Below, one piece after another: positions 53,900-62,733 of a stretch of 64,000 nt of DNA. Below the pieces are notes generated by a model. That model was not told the DNA's origin, did not search any database, and was given only the letters and a program-made list of their open reading frames with translations. The stretch lies in the NCBI RefSeq assembly GCF_035978755.1, contig NZ_CP108414.1, positions 4,898,001-4,962,000 of the forward strand. The letters run 5' to 3'. The translations under genes and the position numbers were made by a program. Position 1 is the stretch's first letter. Each line of letters opens with the position of its first letter. Source of the stretch: Streptomyces sp. NBC_01298. Lineage in GTDB: Bacteria > Actinomycetota > Actinomycetes > Streptomycetales > Streptomycetaceae.

Positions 53900-54557
53900 G
53901 CGCCACCCCTCGTCACACGCGGAACGCAGACGCCGCCGGGGCATAGGCGCCCGGCATTTCGTAAACCCAGCGTAGTTCCCCGCCTCCCAAGCGTTAAGGG
54001 CTCCTGTTCCGTATGGCGGGATTGTTGTCCGTATGCACAGTCGGGCGGGTGCCCGGGGCCGGGCGCACGTGTCAGCGCGTGCTCCACCCGTGTGGCCGTG
54101 CGCCCGCCCGTGCGCTCTGGCCGCTGCGGGGGCCCGGCGATTCGATGTGCGGTGCGTGGGTCGGCCCGCCGCGTGGACCGGGCGGGCCGGGGGATGCCGC
54201 TGCCTCAATCCCCGCGGGTGGCGGAACGGCCCGGGGGGTGGATCCCGCCCCCCGGGCCGCGCACCGCCGGGCGGGCCGTGCGGTTGGCCCGCGGGGCCGC
54301 GCGCGGGGCTCCGCGCAGGGCTCTCAGTACGGCCGAAGAATGGCCGAAACCGACCTATGGGGCGGTCGGAACGGAACGCCAAATACCGCATGGCCGGGGC
54401 GTGTTCGTTTATACGTGCGCCCCCCTTACCCACTCCCGCACGCCTGTCTCGTGGCAGCATGGACCCCGAGCCACCCGGGGTCCCTCCGGCCCGCGCCCAG
54501 AGCGCCGGCCGCGCGGTTCGCACCCCGGTCAGGTGCCCACGGGCTGGGGAGGCGGCG
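53900..54557. promoter_or_regulatory. Divergent region between Orf1590-type gene and Asn-synthase-like gene
   Basis: About 660 bp without a convincing gene. Near 54000-54030 there is an AT-richer patch (GGGATTGTTGTCCGTATGCACAG) and near 54390-54420 another (GTGTTCGTTTATACGTGCG), each close to one start and likely to hold the respective promoters. The middle is GC-rich, imperfectly repetitive sequence. Confidence 0.45.
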
Positions 54558-56858
54558 GTGCGCTGGTTGGTGGGTTGGAGCAGTATCGCCGCGAGCTTCG
54601 GCACGGCCGGACGGGTCGCGGGGCACGGCGCTGCGCACGCCTCCGACCAGGGCGCATACGGCTCGGGGAACGGGTCGGGCAACGGCTCGGGCAACGGATA
54701 CACCTCCGGGAACGGCTACGGCTCCTACGGCTCGGGTTCCGCCCCCGACGCGTGGGGCGACGGCCCCGTCCGCGGCGGCCTCGCCGACGCCGGCCACCCC
54801 GACGAACCGGGCGCTGCCGACGCCGACCGCACCGTGGTCCCCGTGGGCGCCCAGCTCCTCTGGGGCGACCCCGACCCCCTGTGGGCCGTCGGGGACTGGC
54901 GCCCGGACGAGATCCGCACCCTCACCGCCGATCCCGCGGACCCCTTCACCCGCCTCGCGGTCCTCGGCTGCTGCGGCGCCACCGACGCGGAACTGCGCCG
55001 CGCGCTCTACGCCGCCCGCGGCGGCGCGCTGCGCCACCTCACCCAGTGGCCCGGCAGCTACACCACCGTGGTCCAGGCCGGCCGCCGCATCACGGTCGTC
55101 GGCGACCTGGCCGGCGCCCGGCCCGTCTTCTACACGCCCTGGGCGAGCGGCACCGCGTACGCCACCGCCGCCCTCCCACTCGCCGACCTGATCGAGGCGC
55201 AGCTCGACATCGGCCATCTCGCCGCCCTGCTGGCCTGCCCCGACAGCCCGGAGGCGCTGGGCGACGGCACACCGTACGTCGGCGTACGCCGCATCCCGCC
55301 CGGACACGCGCTGATCCTGCGCGAGGGCTCGCGGGAGATCACCGGGTACGAGCCGGTGGCCTCCCTCGCGGTGGCCGCCCCCACCGCCGACCCCGAGCTC
55401 GCGGTGGAGGGCGTACGGGAAGCTTTGGTCGACGCGGTGCGCGCCCGGCTCACGGCTCCGCGGCATGCTCCCGAGACGCTGCCCTACGACCCCGGACCCG
55501 TCCCCGGAATGGGCCCGGCCGACCGGCGGGCCGCGCGCGGCGCCCCCGCGCCCGTCCCCGGAGTCGGCGCGGACCTCTCCGGCGGCAGCGCCTCCGCGAC
55601 CCTCGCGCTGCTCGCGGCCGGCCTCCCGGGCGCACCCGGAGCCCTGCTCGGCCGCACCGGGGAACGCCTCCTCGCCGTCACCTTCAACGACCTGGCCACC
55701 CCCCGGGGCCGCGAACCCGAACTGGAACGCGCCCACGCGATCGCCTCCGACCCCCGCCTGCACCACGTGGTCGTGGCCGCCGCCGAGGAAGCCCTCCCCT
55801 ACGCCGACCTCGAAGGCCCGCTCACCGACGAACCCGGCCCCTCCCTCGTCTCCGCCGCCCGCGAGCGCCGCCGCCTCGCGGCCGGCTCGGCGGACCACTT
55901 CACCGGACACGGAGCCCGCCAGGTCCTCGACGCCCACCCCGCCCGGCTCGCCGACCTCCTGCTCGACCGGCGCCGGCGCCACCTGCTGCGCCCCACCCTG
56001 GCCCTCGCCCGCTCCGCCCCGTCCGAGGGAGACTCCCCCCTCGTCCCCTTCCTGGTCCCCCTCACCGTGTACGCGGCCGCCCGCCGCCTGGCCCGTACGC
56101 CGTACCGCGCCGGCATGGAGGCGGCGGCGGCCCGGCTGCGCGACGGCATCCCGGCCCCGGGCCACTGTTCCCCGGTGGACGCCTCGCTCGCGGCCCTGAC
56201 CTGGTCCCGGCCGGGCCCGGCGGCGGCCTGGCTGACGGGCGAGGCACTGGCCGAGGTATCGATCCGCCTCAGCGCCGCCGCGGGCCGGCCTCCCCTTTCC
56301 CTCCGCCCCGGGGAGGCCCGGGCCCGCGCCGTCCTGGCCCGGCACGCCGCCGACCACCGGGTCTTCGAGCAGGCCGTGGAGGTGCGCAGCCAGCGACTGC
56401 ACGCCCCGTTCCTGGACAACCAGGTCGTACGGGCCGCCCGGGCCCTGCCCGAATCCCTGCGCGTACAGCCCGGTGCCCGGGCGGCGGTCCTGCGCGGGGT
56501 CCTGTCCTCGGCCGGGGTCCGGGACCTCCCCGCGGGGTGGGGCGCGACGGCCCACGCCCCGAACGAATCGGCGACCCGCCTGGGGCTGCGCGCGGCCCTC
56601 CCGCACCTCCTGACCCTCTTCGCGTCACCGCTCCTGGCGGACGCGGGCCTGATCGAAGCCCGGGTCGTCCGCCAAGCCCTCATGGACGCGGCCGACGGCC
56701 GCCCGGTCCCGCTCGACGGCATCGCCGAACTCGTCTCGATGGAACTGTGGCTGACCCGCCTCCTGGCCCGCCGAGGCACCTGCTGGACCGGCACCTCCAC
56801 CCCCCGCCGCAGAGCGGTCCCCACAGGCGTCCCCCTCCGCCGCCCGGCCCTGTCCTAA
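54558..56858 (+). CDS. Asparagine-synthase-like protein without the glutaminase cysteine
   Basis: A 766-residue protein. A Gly/Ser/Tyr-rich insert (about residues 30-60) separates the start from an N-terminal amidotransferase-like fold ([27 protein letters not shown]). A class-II synthetase domain with pyrophosphate loop [16 protein letters not shown] and the late [18 protein letters not shown] block follows. The mature N-terminus reads RWLVGWS with no Cys2, so it cannot hydrolyse glutamine like AsnB and may form an amide or cyclise something, as lasso-peptide McjC-type enzymes do. GTG 54558 has GGGGAGG upstream. Confidence 0.85.
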   Translation: MRWLVGWSSIAASFGTAGRVAGHGAAHASDQGAYGSGNGSGNGSGNGYTSGNGYGSYGSGSAPDAWGDGPVRGGLADAGHPDEPGAADADRTVVPVGAQLLWGDPDPLWAVGDWRPDEIRTLTADPADPFTRLAVLGCCGATDAELRRALYAARGGALRHLTQWPGSYTTVVQAGRRITVVGDLAGARPVFYTPWASGTAYATAALPLADLIEAQLDIGHLAALLACPDSPEALGDGTPYVGVRRIPPGHALILREGSREITGYEPVASLAVAAPTADPELAVEGVREALVDAVRARLTAPRHAPETLPYDPGPVPGMGPADRRAARGAPAPVPGVGADLSGGSASATLALLAAGLPGAPGALLGRTGERLLAVTFNDLATPRGREPELERAHAIASDPRLHHVVVAAAEEALPYADLEGPLTDEPGPSLVSAARERRRLAAGSADHFTGHGARQVLDAHPARLADLLLDRRRRHLLRPTLALARSAPSEGDSPLVPFLVPLTVYAAARRLARTPYRAGMEAAAARLRDGIPAPGHCSPVDASLAALTWSRPGPAAAWLTGEALAEVSIRLSAAAGRPPLSLRPGEARARAVLARHAADHRVFEQAVEVRSQRLHAPFLDNQVVRAARALPESLRVQPGARAAVLRGVLSSAGVRDLPAGWGATAHAPNESATRLGLRAALPHLLTLFASPLLADAGLIEARVVRQALMDAADGRPVPLDGIAELVSMELWLTRLLARRGTCWTGTSTPRRRAVPTGVPLRRPALS

Positions 56859-56879
56859 CCCCCAGCCCCGAACCCCGCC

Positions 56880-57640
56880 CCACCCCCGCCGCAGACCGTG
56901 CCCCGGCCTTCGGCTCCGACTCAGGCCTGCCCCGGCTCGCGCGGTGTCCCCGGCGGGGCCCCGGGCCGGGCTTTGGCCCTGCCCTGCCCCGGCTCCGGCT
57001 GTCCCCGGGCCTGGCCCGGTCTTCGCGGGTCCGGCCCTGTCTCCGGCCGCCAGGCCTCGAGTCCAGCCGTGCCCCCGGCTGCACGGTCCTTGGGGTCCGG
57101 CCGCGCCCGGGCCCGACTCTGCCCCCGGCCCAGCCTTCGGATCCGGGTACGCCCACCCGGCCTTCGGCCTGGCTCCGTCACTACCGAGGCTCCGGCCGCC
57201 TGGCCTTCGGTCCAGCCGTGCTCCGTCCCTGCCTCCGGCCGTCCCTGCCCCCGGCCTCGGGCCCGGCCCAGCCCCCGGCCCGGCCTGCGGCTCCGGTCCT
57301 GCCTTCGGGTCGGCTTCGACTCTGCCCCCGACCCACCCTTCGGATCCGGCCCCGGCTCTGCCTCCGGTTGTCCGGCCTTCGGTCCAGCCGGGCCCTGTCC
57401 CTGGCCCGGCCTGCGGGTCCGGCCCAGCCTTCGGACCCGGCCCGGCTCTGGCTCCGGACTCGCCCGGCCTTCGGCCTGGCTCCTGCCTTACCCCGGCTCC
57501 GGCCTGATCCGGCCCGGCTTCGGGCCCCGGCCTGAGTCCGCTCCGGCTCCCGCCGGGAAGCTGCCGGGCCCGCCTCGCGGCCTGCGCCGGTCCGGGCGGC
57601 CCCGCCGGCCGTGAGCTCGGCACTGTGGTCGGGCCCGCAG
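56880..57640. repeat. Degenerate GC-rich repeat tract
   Basis: About 750 bp composed of imperfect short repeats such as GGCCTTCGG, CCCGGCTC and GGGTCCGGCC on the plus strand. Frames on both strands remain open only because of composition. No ribosome sites or conserved products are seen, so I consider it noncoding or a decayed minisatellite-like array. Confidence 0.75.
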
Positions 57641-57717
57641 GCGGCGCCCCCGGCCGGGGTAGCGGCACGGACGGCGCGCACCGCTCCCCGCCCATGGCGG
57701 TCGTGACCGCCATCGCC

Positions 57718-59697
57718 TCAGCGGCAGCTGATGACGGAGTCGGCCCAGCTCGCCAGCGCCGGCAGGCGGCCGCCCTCCGCGCGTTCCACGACCAGGCGCA
57801 GCGTCTTGTGCCCGGCGAGGGAGACGGACACGTTCGCCGCCGGGTCCTCGTACCCCAGGGCGCGGGACTGCCACAGCCGCCGCCCGTCCGCGTACACGGA
57901 GAAGCGGAGGGTGCCGTCCGTGAGCAGTGACATGCCGTCCACACCGGCCCGTGCCGAGAAGACGGAACAGCTCCGGTTGAGGGTGATCTCCACGGAGGAC
58001 CGGGAGTTGACCGTGATCCCGTGCGTGTAGCGCTGTCCGCCGATCACCGGCCCCCATCGCTGCCACACCCAACTGCTGCGCCAGGTCTCGATCTCGGGGC
58101 CGTCGTGGCTCCCGTAGGCGGACTGCCCGAGGGAAGAGAGCCGGAACCCCTGCGGGGCCTGCGGCGGCTTGGGCGGCGTCGGCTTGGGGGGCGGCACAGG
58201 ACTGGGCGTGGGGCTCGGAGTGGGACTCGGCTTCGGCGTCGGGGCCCGGCTCGGACTCGGAGCGGGCGAGGACCGCTGCGGACTCCGCGAGGGCGTCGGC
58301 GCGGCCGGCGCCGCGGCCACCGGCGGCGTCTGCTTCCTCGGGGGCGGTACGGATCCCCGCGCCGCCGGCGGCTCCGCCCGCGACGGCCCGGGCTCCGGCG
58401 CGGCGGGGGCCGGAGCCCGCGGCACCGGTACGGCCACACCCGGCGCCGGGTTCGCGCGCACGGCCGGGGCGGTGTCGTCACCGGCCAGTGCGAACACCAC
58501 GCCGGCGGCCGCGGCCACCACGACCCCGGCGGCGATGGCCGCCTTGGCGGGCAACCCCAGCCCCTCCGAAACCGCGGCTCCGCCGACCCCGCCGGCCCCG
58601 CCCCCACCAGCAGCCCCACCGGCGGCTCCGGCCCCGGCGGCACCGGCTCCGGCCGTCGACCCGCCCGCACCGGCGGCCGCGGCAGCGGCCCCGGCACCAC
58701 CCGCGGCGACGGCCCCGCCGGCCACCACTCCTGCCGCCTTGGCCGCGTACCCGGCGGCGAACCACCCGATGACGGCGACCGGCAGCAGCGCGGGAATGCC
58801 CGCGTTGACGTCCTTGAGCTCACCCGCGGCGAGCCGGCACCGGGCGCACTCTTCGAGGTGCTTGCGCAGCCCCCGCTCGGCCCGCATCCGCAAGCCGCCG
58901 CGGGCGTACGCCCCCAGCCGGTCGGCGTACCGGGCGCAGTCCCCGCCGGAACTCAGCGCGGTGCTCACATGGGCCTGGAGGTACGCCTGCTTGAGGCCCT
59001 CGCGGGCCCGGCTCGCCAGTACCGCGGTGGCGTTCGCGCTCAGCCCGAAGAGCGGGGCGATCGCGCTCGGCGAGGCCTCCTCGACGGTGGTGTGCCAGAG
59101 CACGGCCTGCCACCGCTCGGGCAGGCTGCGGAAGGCCTGCATCGCGAGGGTCTGCTCGGCCTCGTGCATGGCCCGCACATCGGCGCCCAGTTCGAGGGTG
59201 TCGTCGCCCGCGCGGCCGGGCAGCCCGACCGCGCTGTCGCCGGAGCCGGAGGCCTGCTCCGCGAACAGCGCGAAGTCCTCGACCAGATGCTCCCGCTTCG
59301 CTGTCTTCGCCCAGGCGGCGGCGACCCGGCGCACGGTGGTCAGCAGGTAGGCGCGCACCGACTGGTCCGGACCCGCCCCGCCCCGTACGGCCTGGAGGGT
59401 CCGCGCGAACACCTCGGCCGTAAGGTCGTCGGCGGTGTGCCCGTCGCGGCAGCAGGTACGGGCATAGCGGCGCACGGCATCGGAGTGGCGGCGGAACAGT
59501 TCCTCGTAGGCACCGTCGTCGCCCCCTCGCATGCGGGCGATCAAGTCCCCGTCGGACGGTGGGAGTTCGCCACTCGCCCCGGCGGCGTGCCGGCCGCCCG
59601 ATTCGCGCTGCGCCGGGACCTGTCGCGCGGGCAGGCTGCCCGCATCGACCTCGCCGCCGGCGCCACCGTGTGGCTCTTCCCGCCCGTCAACGCTCAT
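57718..59697 (-). CDS. ECF sigma factor fused to zinc-finger, membrane and NPCBM domains
   Basis: A 659-residue protein. Region 2 (LIARMRGGDDGAYEELFRRHSDAVRRYA) and region 4 (FRSLPERWQAVLWHTTVEEASPSAIAPLFGLSANATAVLASRAREGL) form an ECF sigma factor (about residues 40-245). A zinc-finger HC2 anti-sigma motif follows (LRKHLEECARC). Ala/Gly-rich hydrophobic segments (about 300-415) cross the membrane. A long Pro/Ser/Thr stalk and a C-terminal NPCBM-type sugar-binding domain (SSLGQSAYGSHDG, YTHGITVNSRSSVEITL) complete the protein. The sigma activity is thus tied to an extracellular sensor in one chain. ATG 59697 has GAGGG upstream. Confidence 0.9.
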   Translation of the reverse strand: MSVDGREEPHGGAGGEVDAGSLPARQVPAQRESGGRHAAGASGELPPSDGDLIARMRGGDDGAYEELFRRHSDAVRRYARTCCRDGHTADDLTAEVFARTLQAVRGGAGPDQSVRAYLLTTVRRVAAAWAKTAKREHLVEDFALFAEQASGSGDSAVGLPGRAGDDTLELGADVRAMHEAEQTLAMQAFRSLPERWQAVLWHTTVEEASPSAIAPLFGLSANATAVLASRAREGLKQAYLQAHVSTALSSGGDCARYADRLGAYARGGLRMRAERGLRKHLEECARCRLAAGELKDVNAGIPALLPVAVIGWFAAGYAAKAAGVVAGGAVAAGGAGAAAAAAGAGGSTAGAGAAGAGAAGGAAGGGGAGGVGGAAVSEGLGLPAKAAIAAGVVVAAAAGVVFALAGDDTAPAVRANPAPGVAVPVPRAPAPAAPEPGPSRAEPPAARGSVPPPRKQTPPVAAAPAAPTPSRSPQRSSPAPSPSRAPTPKPSPTPSPTPSPVPPPKPTPPKPPQAPQGFRLSSLGQSAYGSHDGPEIETWRSSWVWQRWGPVIGGQRYTHGITVNSRSSVEITLNRSCSVFSARAGVDGMSLLTDGTLRFSVYADGRRLWQSRALGYEDPAANVSVSLAGHKTLRLVVERAEGGRLPALASWADSVISCR

Positions 59698-59921
59698 CGC
59701 GGAGGCCCTCGCACGACACACTCAACCGGTACACCGATCCAGCGTGTCACACGGCGGGCACGCGCCGAACCGGTCTCCACACCTTCCACTCATCCGGGCA
59801 AGCCCCGACGAATTGCCGTACGGAGCCTCACCCGTTCGAGCGAGAGTCCCGGGCAGGGAACCGGTTGACGCCCACCACACCCGCCGGGCCACCCGGTCCG
59901 CGAACCACACGTCCCGGGCGC

Positions 59922-60034
59922 CCGCCGCTCCGACCTAAGCCGCTCCGACCTCAGCCGCTCCGACCCAAGCCGCTCCGACCCAAGCCGTCCCGACCCAAGC
60001 CGTCCCCACCCAAGCCGTCCCCACCTAAGCCGTC
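59922..60034. repeat. 15-bp tandem repeats over the 3' end of the TetR gene
   Basis: About seven copies of a 15-bp unit (consensus CGCTCCGACCCAAGC, drifting to CGTCCCCACCCAAGC). The array runs up to and just past the TetR stop codon (TAG at 60025-60027). It is a simple sequence array of unknown role. Confidence 0.88.
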
Positions 60035-60849
60035 CGGGACCGCAGCCCTTCGAGCAGGATGTCGAGCAGCCGAGCGGAAGCCGCCGCCTGCTGCGCCGCG
60101 TCCGGCAGCGCGGGCGCGGCCGTCGCTATCACCAGCAGCACATCGGCCACCGTGACATCGGCGCGCAGCGCACCGGCCTCCCGGGCCCGGTCCACGAGGC
60201 GGCCGACGACCTCCAGCAGCTCACCCGCGCCCGCGTCCTCGGAGGGCTCGTCGTCCAGGCCGGTCCGCGCGGCCGCGGCGACCCGCAGATCGAGCGCTCC
60301 ACCGGCCGCGACGACCTGACGCTGGTGCGGAACACGCGCGGCCTCGCCGGCCGCCGCCGACCCGTCGGCCGCGTCCGCCCCGTCGACCCCGTCCTCGCCG
60401 GGCCCGCCGACCCGCAGCACCTGCGGAGGCAGCAGCCGGCCGGCGCCCGAGGCCACGGAGGTGCGCAGGAAGCGCGACAGCGCCTGCCACGGCTCCTCCT
60501 CCTGGCCGAGAGCCGTGCGGGCCTGCTCGGTCAGCCGCGAGGTCTCCTCCTCGGCTATCCGCCGGACCAGGACGTCCTTGCTGGGGAACCGTCGGTACAC
60601 GGTGCCGACACCGACCCGTGCGCGGCGTGCGACGTCCTCCATCGGAGCCCCGTAGCCGAGCTCACCGAAGACCTCGCGGGCCGCGCGAAGTACGTGTTCG
60701 AGATTGCGCTGTGCGTCGACGCGCAGCGGCGTGGAGCGACCCACGCCGTGTGTGGTGGCGCCGCCGACCATCAAGCGCCCATGGCTGTCGGTCGCGGAAG
60801 CGGCCGAAGACAGAGCGGTGGCAGAAGCATGGAAATCGGAAATGTTCAT
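60025..60849 (-). CDS. TetR-family transcriptional regulator
   Basis: A 274-residue repressor. A 48-residue N-terminal extension precedes the TetR HTH (RNLEHVLRAAREVFGELGYGAPMEDVARRARVGVGTVYRRFPSKDVLV). A helical ligand domain with a low-complexity loop (GEDGVDGADAADGSAAAGEAA) follows. GGGGGA lies 5 nt before ATG 60849. It is divergent from the NADH dehydrogenase gene across about 345 bp and may regulate it, an inference from arrangement only. Its end lies in a tandem-repeat array. Confidence 0.9.
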   Translation of the reverse strand: MNISDFHASATALSSAASATDSHGRLMVGGATTHGVGRSTPLRVDAQRNLEHVLRAAREVFGELGYGAPMEDVARRARVGVGTVYRRFPSKDVLVRRIAEEETSRLTEQARTALGQEEEPWQALSRFLRTSVASGAGRLLPPQVLRVGGPGEDGVDGADAADGSAAAGEAARVPHQRQVVAAGGALDLRVAAAARTGLDDEPSEDAGAGELLEVVGRLVDRAREAGALRADVTVADVLLVIATAAPALPDAAQQAAASARLLDILLEGLRSRTA

Positions 60850-61194
60850 GTATATCCCCCGGTAATCATTTGTCTCCCCCCGGAGACACTCCCCGCCTTC
60901 ATGTCGAGGGGGGCCACGGTCATGAGGGCCCTGGTCCTACTCCTCGACGAGTTACGAACATAGTTGAGCCAGAGTCAATTCAGAAGAGGCAGCCCCGGAC
61001 GGACCACCGCCCGATCGGAGCATTCACTCTCAATTTTCCGTTCGAAGCCCCCGGAACCACACATTCCGCACCGTCTGACCTGCGCACCTTCCCTTCCATC
61101 CGCACCCCCCGACAACCTCGCCCCGCCGTCCACTCCGGTCACACAATTTGTCGGGCCTGTGGACAAACTCCCGGCCACGTTGCGTCATGGGACG
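60850..61194. promoter_or_regulatory. Divergent promoter region, TetR gene / ndh
   Basis: About 345 bp of lower GC content. It includes GAGTTACGAACATAGTTGAG (near 60950), TCAATTCAGAAGAGG and CACACAATTTGTCGGGCC. CACAATTTGTC and similar AT-rich patches are likely promoter or operator positions for the TetR protein, but no perfect palindrome is evident. Confidence 0.5.
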
Positions 61195-62586
61195 GTGAAG
61201 GCTGCTAACTCCCGGGGCACGGCCCCCGGTACCCCGCCCCGTACGCGGATCCTCATCGTCGGCGGCGGCTACGTAGGCATGTACACGGCGCTCCGGCTCC
61301 AGCGAAAGCTGAGAGCCGACGAGGCCGAGGTCACGGTGGTCACTCCGGAGCCCTACATGACGTACCAGCCCTTCCTCCCCGAAGCGGCCGCCGGCTCCAT
61401 TTCCCCGCGCCACGTGGTGGTCCCGCTCCGCCGCGTGCTGCCGAAATGCCGCATCGTCATCGGCGAGGCCCGGCACATCGACCACGCCGCCCGGACCGCT
61501 ACCGTCACCACCCTCGCCACCGACGAGGAGGGCGGCGGCCCCGTAGAGATCGAGTACGACGAACTGGTCCTCGCCCCCGGCTCCGTCTCCCGCACCCTCC
61601 CCATTCCGGGGCTCGCCGAATACGCCATCGGATTCAAGACCGTGGAAGAGGCCATCGGTCTGCGCAATCACGTCATCGAGCAGATGGACATCGCCTCCTC
61701 CACCCGCGATCCCGCCCTGCGCGACGCCGCCCTCACCTTCGTCTTCGTCGGCGGCGGGTACGCCGGCGTCGAGGCGCTCGGCGAGCTGGAGGACATGGCC
61801 CGCTACGCCGCCCGCTACTACCACAACGTCAAGCCCGAGGACATGAAGTGGGTGCTGGTCGAGGCCAGCGACCGGATCCTGCCCGAGGTCGGCCCCGAGA
61901 TGGGCACGTACACGATCCGCGAACTGCGCCGCCGCGGCATCGACCTGCGCCTGGAGACCCGCCTCGAATCCTGCGAGAACCGGATCGCCGTCCTCAGCGA
62001 CGGCGCCCGCTTCCCCACCCGCACCGTCGTATGGACCGCCGGCGTCAAACCGCACCCGATCCTCGCCGCCAGCGACCTGCCCAAGAACGACCGCGGCCGC
62101 CTCGCCTGCACCTCATTCCTCACCGTCGAAGGCGTAGAGCACGCCTGGGCCGCCGGGGACGCCGCCTCCGTCCCCGACATCACCGCCCCGGAGAAGGGCG
62201 TCCCCTGCGCCCCGAACGCCCAGCACGCCGTCCGCCAGGCCAAGGTGCTCGCCGACAACCTCGTCTCGTCCCTGCGCGGCGGACTCCTCACCGAGTACGC
62301 CCACAAGTACGCGGGTTCCGTGGCTTCCCTCGGACTCCACAAGGGCGTCGCCCACGTCTACGGCCGCAAGCTCAAGGGCTACCCGGCCTGGCTCATGCAC
62401 CGCGCCTACCACCTCAGCCGCGTGCCGACCCTGAACCGCAAGACGCGCGTGCTCGCCGAGTGGACGCTCTCCGGCCTCTTCAAACGCGAGATCGTCTCCC
62501 TGGGATCCCTCGAACACCCCAGAGCAGAATTCGAACTCGCGGCGGGCGGAGGCCCCAAGGACCCTCCGAAGAAGAAGGAAGGCTGA
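61195..62586 (+). CDS. ndh: Type II NADH dehydrogenase (NDH-2-like)
   Basis: A 463-residue flavoprotein that passes electrons from NADH to quinone at the membrane surface without pumping protons. The two nucleotide motifs are ILIVGGGYVGMYTA and FVFVGGGYAGVEAL. EPYMTYQPFLPE, VWTAGVKPHPIL and WAAGDAASVPD are family blocks. The C-terminal half includes amphipathic WLMHRAYHLSRVPTLNRKTRVLAEWTLSGLF for membrane docking. GTG 61195 is the probable start, but it lacks a strong ribosome site; GTG 61159 is possible. Confidence 0.9.
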   Translation: MKAANSRGTAPGTPPRTRILIVGGGYVGMYTALRLQRKLRADEAEVTVVTPEPYMTYQPFLPEAAAGSISPRHVVVPLRRVLPKCRIVIGEARHIDHAARTATVTTLATDEEGGGPVEIEYDELVLAPGSVSRTLPIPGLAEYAIGFKTVEEAIGLRNHVIEQMDIASSTRDPALRDAALTFVFVGGGYAGVEALGELEDMARYAARYYHNVKPEDMKWVLVEASDRILPEVGPEMGTYTIRELRRRGIDLRLETRLESCENRIAVLSDGARFPTRTVVWTAGVKPHPILAASDLPKNDRGRLACTSFLTVEGVEHAWAAGDAASVPDITAPEKGVPCAPNAQHAVRQAKVLADNLVSSLRGGLLTEYAHKYAGSVASLGLHKGVAHVYGRKLKGYPAWLMHRAYHLSRVPTLNRKTRVLAEWTLSGLFKREIVSLGSLEHPRAEFELAAGGGPKDPPKKKEG

Positions 62587-62646
62587 TGCTGTCAGTCCCG
62601 TCGGCCACACTGGACGTGTGACCATAGGTGGGCTCACACCTGCACA

Positions 62647-62717
62647 GAGTGACATCAGCGTGACATCCGAGTGCCACCCGATCGCCACCGAGTGACACAG
62701 CGACCACGAGCGACACC
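62647..62717. promoter_or_regulatory. Phased 11-bp repeat array upstream of the PP2C phosphatase gene
   Basis: GAGTGACATC-like units begin at 62647, 62658, 62669 and 62680 (exactly 11 bp apart), then at about 62690, 62698 and 62708. The consensus is roughly GAGTGACACC. The one-turn periodicity suggests cooperative protein binding on one face of the DNA, just before the start at 62734. Confidence 0.6.
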
Positions 62718-62733
62718 ACGAGGCTTGAAAGCA

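Noticed and set aside
56625..57944. Minus-strand open frame across the repeat tract
   Set aside because: The product is low-complexity Gly/Ala/Pro/Arg, opened by composition. It overlaps real genes at both ends and has no homologous features.
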